17,927 nt of DNA, from positions 1-17,927 of the forward strand of contig DAOWJX010000172.1 in NCBI GenBank assembly GCA_030640155.1, given 5' to 3'. This DNA comes from Candidatus Aegiribacteria sp. GTDB lineage: Bacteria > Fermentibacterota > Fermentibacteria > Fermentibacterales > JCC-6. The position numbers were made by a program, and so were the translations under genes. Of the stretch, positions 7,326 to 13,981 are shown piece after piece. The notes beneath the pieces were generated by a model, which was given only the letters and a program-made list of their open reading frames with translations, did no database searches and was not told the origin of the DNA. The first letter of the stretch is position 1; each line of letters starts with the position of its first letter.

Positions 7326-7640
7326 ATGGATCAGAAACAACTCAGGAAAATGATGGCTCAAGCTCAGAAAATGCAGAACGGCATGCAGAAAATTCAGGAG
7401 GAGCTTGAAGATGCCAGAATAGAAGGTTCTGCTGCAGATGGTCTTGTCAAAGCGGTAGTTACCGGACAGGGTGAACTTGTTGAACTCAACATATCGAAGG
7501 ATGTAGTTGATCCCGATGACATTGAAATGCTGGAGGATCTTGTTCTCGTTGCGGTAAAAAATGCAGTGTCCGAGAGCCAGAAGCTGTCAAAAAGCAAGAT
7601 GGAGACCCTGGGAATACCTGGAATTGGGGGAATGATGTGA
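7326..7640 (+). CDS. ybaB: YbaB/EbfC family nucleoid-associated protein
   Basis: A 104-residue DNA-binding protein that typically acts as a dimer on the nucleoid. The sequence shows the family plan: a Met/Gln/Lys-rich N-terminal helix (LRKMMAQAQKMQNGMQKIQE), then EGSAADGLVKAVVTGQGELVELNIS, then DPDDIEMLEDLVLVAVKNAV, and a Gly/Met-rich end GIPGIGGMM. ATG 7326 follows a perfect AGGAGG (7316-7321); the frame is open a little further upstream without a comparable ribosome site. Its stop overlaps the recR start, and the ybaB-recR pairing downstream of dnaX is conserved across many bacteria. Confidence 0.95.
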   Translation: MDQKQLRKMMAQAQKMQNGMQKIQEELEDARIEGSAADGLVKAVVTGQGELVELNISKDVVDPDDIEMLEDLVLVAVKNAVSESQKLSKSKMETLGIPGIGGMM

Positions 7641-8224
7641 GCTCTGTGCTTTTCGACAGACTAGCCGAGCAACTTCAGAGATTACCCGGTATCGGCAGAA
7701 AAACCGCTTTAAGGCTCGCATTCAATCTTGCAGATAACAAGGAGTTTGCGAAGGACCTTTCAGATATTCTGAAACTTACATGGGAAGAAGTTGGAGAGTG
7801 TCAGGTCTGCAGAAATATCACGGAGAATGAAGTATGTGATATTTGCTCAAGCACTTCTCGTCATGATTCAATATGCATAGTTCACAATCCCGCTGATATG
7901 CGTACAATTGAAGACGTCGGACTTTACAGGGGCAAGTATTTCGTATTACATGGATTCCTTGCTCCGCTTGATGGAATGGGACCTGATGAGCTTGGTATCA
8001 GCAAATTGAGGAAAATGATAGAGAATTCTGGAGCTGATGAGATTATTCTAGCGCTGGACTCCACAGCTGACGGAGAAGCAACATCAGCCTATCTTGCCAG
8101 AACTCTTGAAAAAACCGGTATTCAGATTACTCGACTTGCCAGAGGTCTTCCACCTGGAGCTTCTGTGGAATTTGCTGATTCTCTTACGCTTATGCAGGCG
8201 TTTGAGGGTAGACAGAAGGTTTGA
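7637..8224 (+). CDS. recR: recombination mediator RecR
   Basis: Works with RecO (and RecF) to load RecA on SSB-coated single-stranded DNA. The 195-residue length is normal for the family. It has the N-terminal helix-hairpin-helix LPGIGRKTALRLAF (16-29), a zinc finger with C55, C58, C67 and C70, and a Toprim domain (SICIVHNPADMRTIED, then LAPLDGMGP). It ends with the conserved C-terminal stretch ITRLARGLPPGASVEFAD. It starts at GTG 7637, overlapping the ybaB stop by four bases (GTGA), with a purine-rich ribosome site inside ybaB. This implies translational coupling. Confidence 0.96.
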   Translation: MSSVLFDRLAEQLQRLPGIGRKTALRLAFNLADNKEFAKDLSDILKLTWEEVGECQVCRNITENEVCDICSSTSRHDSICIVHNPADMRTIEDVGLYRGKYFVLHGFLAPLDGMGPDELGISKLRKMIENSGADEIILALDSTADGEATSAYLARTLEKTGIQITRLARGLPPGASVEFADSLTLMQAFEGRQKV

Positions 8225-8227
8225 CAG

Positions 8228-8845
8228 TTGCAGTTGAACTGGCCCAATCGGATATCCATTCTCAGAATTCTTCTTAGCCCTTTATTCATGATTCTTCTTA
8301 TTGATAATAGAGAGGGATCACGAATAGCTGCTCTGGGAGTTTTTACTATTGCCTCTCTTACCGATCTTTACGATGGATACCTCGCAAGGAAATACGGCTG
8401 GATAACGAACCTCGGAAAATTCCTGGACCCCCTGGCAGACAAACTGCTGGTAGCTCTTGCGCTTATCGGCCTCAATCAGATTGATCTTGTGCCTGCGTGG
8501 GCTCTCTACCTGATAATAGGCCGGGAGCTTCTGGTTACGGGGCTCAGAGCAATAGCAGCGTATGCGGGAGTGCTTATTATGCCATCGCGAATGGGTAAAT
8601 ACAAGACTCTATCTCAAATGTTGTCCATGTTCTGTTATCTGTTGTTCTCAGTTCTATATTACGGATCAAATATGGAGAGAGGAGCGTTTCTTTCCTTTAC
8701 CGATGCCATATCTTTATTATCTACTAAAAGCCTGTTGCTGTTATCTGCTGACATCCTGATACTCATCGCTGTATTTCTCTCGATAATCTCCGGAGTAGAT
8801 TATTTCTGGCGAAACAGGTCTATTCTAAGGCGACTGGTGCTGTGA
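8228..8845 (+). CDS. pgsA: CDP-diacylglycerol--glycerol-3-phosphate 3-phosphatidyltransferase
   Basis: Makes phosphatidylglycerophosphate from CDP-diacylglycerol and glycerol-3-phosphate at the cytoplasmic membrane, the committed step to phosphatidylglycerol and cardiolipin. The 205-residue protein has the complete CDP-alcohol phosphotransferase motif D46-x2-D49G50-x2-A53R54-x8-G63-x3-D67-x3-D71 and several hydrophobic helices. The N-terminus NWPNRISILRILLSP is typical of PgsA. The start is TTG 8228 with AGAAGG eight bases upstream; a second TTG two codons later is possible. It follows recR by three bases and overlaps pgpA, which encodes the next enzyme of the pathway, by four. Confidence 0.95.
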   Translation: MQLNWPNRISILRILLSPLFMILLIDNREGSRIAALGVFTIASLTDLYDGYLARKYGWITNLGKFLDPLADKLLVALALIGLNQIDLVPAWALYLIIGRELLVTGLRAIAAYAGVLIMPSRMGKYKTLSQMLSMFCYLLFSVLYYGSNMERGAFLSFTDAISLLSTKSLLLLSADILILIAVFLSIISGVDYFWRNRSILRRLVL

Positions 8846-9309
8846 AAATCCTGGCCCGGTATATTGGAACAGCTATTGCGACAGTCTTTGGAGCGGGGTA
8901 TTTCCCGGTTGCTCCTGGAACTGCAGGAAGTCTGGTATCAGCGTTGCTGTTCTTCTTGATTCCAGCTGGCAATTCTCTCCATTTTCTTATTCTTGTGGTT
9001 ATTCTTCCAGTTGGATACTGGAGTGGCTCAATCGGCCAGAGATTATGGGGTGACGATCCCTCGCGGGTGGTGATTGATGAATTTGCCGGATGCTGGATTG
9101 CATGTCTTGCGGTTCCCGGTTCATGGGGTATTACCGGAATTGCAGTTGCATTTATTCTGTTTCGAGTATTCGATATTCTGAAGCCATGGCCGGTATCAGT
9201 ATTTGACAGAATGAAATCTCCGGCTGGAATACTGCTGGATGATGTTGCTGCCGGCGTAATATCAGCAATTATCATCTTTATTGGAAGTCAATTCTATGGA
9301 ATTATCTGA
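8842..9309 (+). CDS. pgpA: phosphatidylglycerophosphatase A
   Basis: Removes the phosphate from phosphatidylglycerophosphate to give phosphatidylglycerol, acting directly after PgsA. The 155-residue membrane protein shows the family signatures GAGYFPVAPGTAGSL (17-31), the acidic DDPSRVVIDEFAG (71-83), FRVFDILKPWP (107-117) and LLDDVAAG (131-138). GTG 8842 overlaps the pgsA stop by four bases. Direct pairing of pgsA and pgpA supports both assignments. Confidence 0.95.
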   Translation: MKILARYIGTAIATVFGAGYFPVAPGTAGSLVSALLFFLIPAGNSLHFLILVVILPVGYWSGSIGQRLWGDDPSRVVIDEFAGCWIACLAVPGSWGITGIAVAFILFRVFDILKPWPVSVFDRMKSPAGILLDDVAAGVISAIIIFIGSQFYGII

Positions 9310-9802
9310 CAGAATTCTGGTGGGAAAGATTGGTGCGATTCTGCAGCAAAATGGACAAACTCTTTCAGTTGCTGAATCCTGCACCGGAGGACTCGTAGGA
9401 ATGTTGCTTACTTCCGAACCCGGTTCATCAAAGTGGTTCGCGGGCGGAGTCATCGCTTACGCTGACAGGATAAAAACAGATCTGCTCGGTGTGCCGTCAG
9501 AAATGATTCAGAAGTTTGGCGCTGTAAGCAATGAAGTGGTCGCTGCCATGGCCGGCAGCATACGAAATCTTACCGGAACTGACTACTCACTTTCCATATC
9601 CGGAATCGCGGGTCCGACAGGCCAAACGCGCGAAAAACCTGTGGGGACTGTCTGCATGGCAGTCGATAGTAATGGATCCTGTACAACCGTGATGAAACAT
9701 TTCTCCAATTCCCATTCACATTCAAGAGAAGTGGTTAGAAAGGCATCGGCAAGCTATCTTCTTACAATGTTGCATTCGAAATTACGAGAAGATGGGAAAT
9801 GA
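9296..9802 (+). CDS. pncC: nicotinamide-nucleotide amidase, CinA C-terminal domain type
   Basis: Hydrolyses nicotinamide mononucleotide to nicotinate mononucleotide and ammonia in NAD recycling. The 168-residue protein is the stand-alone CinA C-terminal domain, without the N-terminal CinA half. It shows AESCTGG (26-32, with the conserved serine), the GGVIAYADRIKTDLLGVP stretch, YGAVS-like FGAVSNEVVAAMA, and the Gly-rich GIAGPTGQTREKPVGT (103-118). I chose ATG 9296, with GGAAG nine bases upstream, overlapping the pgpA end by 14 bases; TTG 9281 is an alternative start. The cinA/pncC-thpR-recA order is a common bacterial neighbourhood. Confidence 0.93.
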   Translation: MELSDRILVGKIGAILQQNGQTLSVAESCTGGLVGMLLTSEPGSSKWFAGGVIAYADRIKTDLLGVPSEMIQKFGAVSNEVVAAMAGSIRNLTGTDYSLSISGIAGPTGQTREKPVGTVCMAVDSNGSCTTVMKHFSNSHSHSREVVRKASASYLLTMLHSKLREDGK

Positions 9803-10347
9803 GGATATTCGTAGCGCTTGAGCTGCCCGAACATATCATCAAGGAAATTCAAGGCTGGCAGGAACAATTAATGTCTCTTCATCCTTCACTCAAATGGGTC
9901 AAACCTGAGCATATGCACTTGACTCTCAGATTCTTTGGAGACATAAAAAGAAAAAGAATGCTCGAAGTTGAGAGACTGCTATCTTCCAGACGAACGAGTC
10001 CACTGGAATTCACACTTGATAAACTTGGAACGTTCTGCGGAAAGGATCAACTTCCATTCGTATACTGGCTTGGAGGAACTTTTCCATCCGCTATTTCGCA
10101 TATTGCGGAAGAACTTGGAAAAATCCCGGATGATCGAGGCAGGATAAACATCAAGAAATATCTTCCACACATAACGATTGCCAGACGTAGAATGTCATCC
10201 ACATCGCCGCGATTACCAGAACCACCGGTATTACAGGGTAGATTCCATGAAGCAGTTATATTTAACAGCAGACTGACTCCGGCTGGACCGGAGTACAGCA
10301 GACTGAAAAGTTTCGAATTTCATTCAAGCAGAAAGGTGATTCAATGA
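9799..10347 (+). CDS. thpR: RNA 2',3'-cyclic phosphodiesterase (2'-5' RNA ligase family)
   Basis: A 2H phosphoesterase that opens 2',3'-cyclic phosphate RNA ends. The 182-residue protein has the two catalytic HxTx motifs, H40-L-T42 and H124-I-T126, each in the family context (HLTLRFFGDI and LPHITIARR). The N-terminus MRIFVALELP is characteristic. ATG 9799 overlaps the pncC stop as ATGA, and its own stop overlaps the recA start in the same way. Confidence 0.94.
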   Translation: MRIFVALELPEHIIKEIQGWQEQLMSLHPSLKWVKPEHMHLTLRFFGDIKRKRMLEVERLLSSRRTSPLEFTLDKLGTFCGKDQLPFVYWLGGTFPSAISHIAEELGKIPDDRGRINIKKYLPHITIARRRMSSTSPRLPEPPVLQGRFHEAVIFNSRLTPAGPEYSRLKSFEFHSSRKVIQ

Positions 10348-11390
10348 CTGAAAAACGTAAATCTGCCGAGAAGGAGAAAGCTCTAAAAGCGGCTTTTCTC
10401 CAGATCCAGAAACAATTTGGGCAGGGTGCGGTCATGCGCCTGGGCGAACGCGCTCACATGAAAGTGGATATAATCTCAACAGGTTCAATTGCTCTTGATG
10501 CTGCGTTGGGAATAGGAGGTATACCCAGGGGAAGGGTTACAGAAATATATGGAGCTGAAGCTTCAGGTAAGACAACTCTTGCCCTTCATATCATTGCCAG
10601 TGCTCAGAAGAATGGCGGTGAGGTTGCATTTATCGATGCCGAACATGCTCTTGACCCCATATATGCTAAAAGGCTGGGTGTTATAATAGATGATCTTCTG
10701 GTCTCTCAGCCCTCAAACGGTGAGCAGGCACTGGAAATAACTGAAATGCTTGTCAGAAGTAACGCGGTTGACGTTATAGTGATTGATTCTGTCGCGGCGC
10801 TTGTGCCCAGAGCTGAAATCGAAGGGGAGATGGGCGATAGTCATGTAGGCCTTCAGGCCCGGCTGATGTCACAGGCTCTCCGAAAACTGACCGGTGCGGT
10901 ATCTCACTCGAATTGTGCTGTGGTGTTCATAAACCAGATCCGGATGAAGATTGGAGTTATGTTCGGGAATCCTGAAACTACAACCGGCGGCAGGGCACTG
11001 AAATTCTACAGCAGTGTACGTCTGGATGTAAGAAGAATTGCATCTCTGAAGCAGGGTGACGAAGTTATAGGGAGCCGCACAAGAATAAAAGTTGTTAAGA
11101 ATAAACTGGCTCCTCCTTTCCGAAATATCGAATGCGATATTCTCCACGGTTTCGGAATATCCAGACATGGTGAACTCATAGATCTGGGAATGGATATCGG
11201 TCTGATAACGCGCAGAGGAACATGGTATTCAATGGAGGACATCCAACTCGGACAGGGGCGCGAGAACAGCAGGACCTTCCTTCAGGAAAACCCTGATATT
11301 GCCGATTCCCTTGAAATGAAGATCAGGAAGAAACTTGAAATACCCGGACAGGCAGATGCACAGGAGGAACCCGGAGAGAAGAAGGAGTAG
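10344..11390 (+). CDS. recA: recombinase RecA
   Basis: The strand-exchange ATPase of homologous recombination and co-protease of the SOS response. The 348-residue length is normal. It shows Walker A in the form GAEASGKTT (70-78; most RecA proteins read GPESSGKTT), Walker B VIVIDSV (144-150), the L1 loop region EMGDSHVGLQARLMSQALRK (162-181), the L2 region GVMFGNPETTTGGRALKFY (204-222), and the C-terminal domain, which ends in a short acidic tail. ATG 10344 overlaps the thpR stop by four bases. There is therefore no room for a recA-specific promoter or LexA operator directly in front. recX follows immediately. Confidence 0.98.
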   Translation: MTEKRKSAEKEKALKAAFLQIQKQFGQGAVMRLGERAHMKVDIISTGSIALDAALGIGGIPRGRVTEIYGAEASGKTTLALHIIASAQKNGGEVAFIDAEHALDPIYAKRLGVIIDDLLVSQPSNGEQALEITEMLVRSNAVDVIVIDSVAALVPRAEIEGEMGDSHVGLQARLMSQALRKLTGAVSHSNCAVVFINQIRMKIGVMFGNPETTTGGRALKFYSSVRLDVRRIASLKQGDEVIGSRTRIKVVKNKLAPPFRNIECDILHGFGISRHGELIDLGMDIGLITRRGTWYSMEDIQLGQGRENSRTFLQENPDIADSLEMKIRKKLEIPGQADAQEEPGEKKE

Positions 11391-11393
11391 AGG

Positions 11394-12014
11394 CTGGCTT
11401 TCATAGAGGAAATCAGACAGATCAGGAAGGGTTGGTTCCTTGTAATAGCAGGCGGAAGATCATGGTTGCTTCCGCAGGATCAGATCGTACGGCTTGGACT
11501 TGAATCCGATGTAAAAATCGATGCTGCCGTTGTTGAAGAAATTGCTATTCGTAAACAGGCACCATCAGCAAGAAAAGACACCGAGAGATACCTGGCGAAA
11601 TCCGAGCATACAGTCAGCCAGCTCAGGAAATTTCTTCTTGATAAAAAATATCTTGAGCAAGTCATTGAGGATACCCTGGAGTGGGCAGAGCTAAGTAATC
11701 TTGTGGACGATGAAAGATTCGCATCCATCTTTCTGCGAAGCCATTCCGATAACTCTCCAATGGGAACTTACCGGATTCGTGCTGAACTCCGGCGGAGGGG
11801 TATTAAAGAAGGGATCATCGAAAGCGTTCTTGAAGAACATGATGACAGTAAGTTGTCTGAGATTCTGATCAGAACTGTGAAAAACAGATATGCCCACCTT
11901 GACCACGATAAGGCATATCGAAGAGCTGCTGGTTACCTGAGGCGCAGAGGATTCAACTCAGATCTTATCATGATGGTATTGAAGAGTGTGTTTAATGATC
12001 AGGAAAGAACCTGA
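11394..12014 (+). CDS. recX: regulatory protein RecX
   Basis: RecX binds RecA filaments and limits their activity. Three-helix RecX repeats are visible, including VDDERFASIFLRSHSDNSPM, YRIRAELRRRGIKEGIIESVL and AAGYLRRRGFNSDLIMMVLK. The first ATG/GTG/TTG start is TTG 11466 (182 residues). However, the frame is open back to the recA stop, and the extra residues (FIEEIRQIRKGWFLVIAGG...) resemble the N-terminal beta strands that precede the helical repeats in RecX. CTG 11394 has AAGGAG (11382-11387) six bases upstream and gives 206 residues; I prefer it. If TTG 11466 is used, GGAAG at 11454-11458 would serve as the ribosome site. recA and recX are in the same frame, separated by three bases. Confidence 0.9.
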   Translation: MAFIEEIRQIRKGWFLVIAGGRSWLLPQDQIVRLGLESDVKIDAAVVEEIAIRKQAPSARKDTERYLAKSEHTVSQLRKFLLDKKYLEQVIEDTLEWAELSNLVDDERFASIFLRSHSDNSPMGTYRIRAELRRRGIKEGIIESVLEEHDDSKLSEILIRTVKNRYAHLDHDKAYRRAAGYLRRRGFNSDLIMMVLKSVFNDQERT

Positions 12015-12015
12015 A

Positions 12016-12531
12016 ATGAGGAACCGGTGGTTCCTCTTCTTCTGGACAGAACTCGGTAGAAGGATGCTTGAGCCTGATTCCGCTTCTGAGATTCCCCGGT
12101 ATCTTCCGCCGGTCATGGCAGGAGTTCTTTCGTCATCTCCCCCTGAAGTTATAAGTTCTGTTTTACAGCTTGAGACGCGGCTTGATTCAAGAAAGGCAAG
12201 GTATATCTACAGGTATTCCTGGGAGATACTTCGGGAACACGGATTCAGTCGCCCTCTCCGATTGCAGCCCTGGCAGGGCATATCACTGTTTCTGCCATTT
12301 TATAAGGACAACATCGCTGTAATCCCGCAATCGTTTTCAGAAAGAGTACCCCCTTCGAAAAGAGCTCTGTCACTGGTTGGCAGATCCGCAGCAGCTCTGC
12401 TGGAGGGATATGAACTGTGGGTGGTGCCGGCTGTCTGGAATGATGAAATCACATCTATCTTCAGGGATGGCGGAGTGAAGGCATGCTCTCTGGACAGACT
12501 TGACGGTATATGTGAACACGGATTTTCATGA
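12016..12531 (+). CDS. hypothetical protein between recX and yidD-like gene
   Basis: 171 residues, not recognised. The N-terminus is aromatic and basic (MRNRWFLFFWTELGRRML) but too interrupted for a clear membrane helix. The rest is mixed alpha/beta, with a hydrophobic strand YELWVVPAVW (132-141) and a Gly-containing turn before it. There is no signal peptide or recognisable catalytic motif. ATG 12016 lies one base after the recX stop with AGGAAAG (12001-12007) upstream; in-frame GTG 11986 and ATG 11995 would overlap recX and are less likely. It overlaps the next gene by four bases (ATGA), so it is in the same transcript and probably translationally coupled to it. Confidence 0.82.
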   Translation: MRNRWFLFFWTELGRRMLEPDSASEIPRYLPPVMAGVLSSSPPEVISSVLQLETRLDSRKARYIYRYSWEILREHGFSRPLRLQPWQGISLFLPFYKDNIAVIPQSFSERVPPSKRALSLVGRSAAALLEGYELWVVPAVWNDEITSIFRDGGVKACSLDRLDGICEHGFS

Positions 12532-12929
12532 GAATCTCGATTATCTGCCTGATTGTTGTCGTGTTTGTGCTATCCGGGGATCATTTGAATCAGTCCTGCG
12601 AATTCAGTAATCCTGTTGAAGTGAATGATGAAAATCAGATCGAAAATCCTCTCAGTGATGTTTTTTTTATTCAATACAGGGCTGTGTTCAGAGATCTCCT
12701 GGGCAGGAAATGTGTATTTTCTCCCAGCTGTTCACAATACGGCCAGGAATCTATGCAGACATACGGGTTTGTCGTAGGATTGATGATGGCCCTGGAAAGG
12801 TGGACCAGATGTCATCCGGCATCCCCTGGATATGGGGATTATCCGAAAGCAGGAATGTACACTGTAGCAGATCCGGTAGATCATAGAGAGGAAAGTATAT
12901 GCTGGGGACAATTCTTGCTTCCATTCTGA
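12528..12929 (+). CDS. YidD-like protein with N-terminal signal or anchor segment
   Basis: 133 residues. Residues 47-97 match the YidD (membrane protein insertion efficiency factor) core: IQYRAVFRDLLGRKCVFSPSC followed by SQYGQESMQTYG, then LERWTRCHPASPGYGDYP. The three family cysteines are present (C62, C68, C95). Unlike typical ~75-residue YidD, it begins with a hydrophobic segment (IICLIVVVFVLS, 5-16) and a polar spacer, so the core may lie outside the cytoplasm or be membrane-tethered. It also has a 25-residue extension after the core. It is not next to rpmH, rnpA or yidC, the usual yidD neighbours. ATG 12528 overlaps the previous stop by four bases, and its end overlaps the next gene by 31. 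Confidence 0.88.
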   Translation: MRISIICLIVVVFVLSGDHLNQSCEFSNPVEVNDENQIENPLSDVFFIQYRAVFRDLLGRKCVFSPSCSQYGQESMQTYGFVVGLMMALERWTRCHPASPGYGDYPKAGMYTVADPVDHREESICWGQFLLPF

Positions 12930-13741
12930 CAGTATTTCCAAATTCATCTCCTGATTCAGGCTTTGCTGATTATCTGTACTCAAGCGGAGAATATGAACTG
13001 GCTGCCGGAGAGTATCTCAGAATTATCTACGCTAATAATGCTGACACTCTCGCCTGCCCTCTGGTTTCACTCCGGCTGGCCGGATGCCTGCGGGAACTTG
13101 GTCGTCATGATGACGCATTGTTTCTCTATACTTATCTTGGTGCAAATCTGCCTGATCGGGATATGCAGGCGGGCGCTCTCATGGGAGCAGGAGCCGTACT
13201 GGAGGAAATCGGCGAATTCACTTCAGCAAGGCTTGCATATGTCGATGCCGTTCGTACTGCGGTCGATACTGGAATTAAGAACAGAGCAGACATCATGGCA
13301 GGGCTTATGTACGCAAGAATGGGAAGATGGGACAGTTCGGCGGAAGAGCTTTCAAGAATATCATCTTCCGGAGGGCCGTTTGCTTCAGGAGCGGAACGGC
13401 TTGCCGGGGTTGTCTCCAGAGGTTCTTCTATGCCCGCACGAAGTCCTTTCTGGTGCGGATTGTCCAGCGCGGTATTACCAGGGTCCGGACAGATGATATG
13501 CGGACATTTCACGGATGGAGTAATCGCGCTTGGAGTCAATGGATTAATGGCCTACCTGTTCTACGAATCACTGCGGGAAGAGAATACAACCACATCTGTC
13601 CTTCTCGGATGGCTGAGCCTTTCTTTCTACGGCGGGAATATCTACGGTGGCTCAAAAGCAGCCAGAACCTATAACTCGGCTCGGAGACGTGAGCTGCTTG
13701 AAGAAATAACCGGGATTATAGAGAACGAGTACATCTTCTGA
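12899..13741 (+). CDS. TPR protein with C-terminal membrane segments
   Basis: 280 residues, function unknown. A short hydrophobic N-terminus (LGTILASILTVF) suggests a signal sequence or anchor. Residues about 20-155 contain tetratricopeptide-like helices: FADYLYSSGEYELAAGEYLR, LAGCLRELGRHDDALFLYTYL, AGAVLEEIGEFTSARLAYVDA and AGLMYARMGRWDSSAEEL. Residues 183-250 resemble the membrane module FWCGLSSAVLPGSGQMICG, followed by two hydrophobic helices (about 206-224 and 232-248). The LPGxGQ motif is characteristic of small TM2/DUF5683-type membrane domains. ATG 12899 follows GAGAGGAAAG and lies inside the yidD-like gene in another frame. It is the last gene of the long plus-strand unit. A role with the YidD-like protein in the envelope is an inference from adjacency. 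Confidence 0.88.
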   Translation: MLGTILASILTVFPNSSPDSGFADYLYSSGEYELAAGEYLRIIYANNADTLACPLVSLRLAGCLRELGRHDDALFLYTYLGANLPDRDMQAGALMGAGAVLEEIGEFTSARLAYVDAVRTAVDTGIKNRADIMAGLMYARMGRWDSSAEELSRISSSGGPFASGAERLAGVVSRGSSMPARSPFWCGLSSAVLPGSGQMICGHFTDGVIALGVNGLMAYLFYESLREENTTTSVLLGWLSLSFYGGNIYGGSKAARTYNSARRRELLEEITGIIENEYIF

Positions 13742-13902
13742 CCTTGACTTTTTCAATTGTGTGAGCATAACGTAGCATACATGATCATATACATCGCTGC
13801 AGTAGTGTGTTTGTGATGAACCACGTCCCCATTTCGACAATCAATCCGCTGATAACACATGCCGAATTTTCAATATTCTCTTATCAAACAGAACTTCAGC
13901 AC

Positions 13903-13931
13903 TTGACATCCTCCTGAATGGATATTACAGA
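13903..13931 (+). promoter_or_regulatory. candidate promoter of the C25 peptidase gene
   Basis: A perfect TTGACA (13903-13908) is followed after 17 bases by TACAGA (13926-13931), a weak -10 match, in an AT-rich tract. It lies about 50 bases upstream of the start codon. The rest of the 240-base gap after 13741 holds no gene or terminator that I can see. Confidence 0.45.
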
Positions 13932-13981
13932 TATTAATAAAACCATGAATAATTGATGATCAAGCAGTTATTGTAGGAGTT

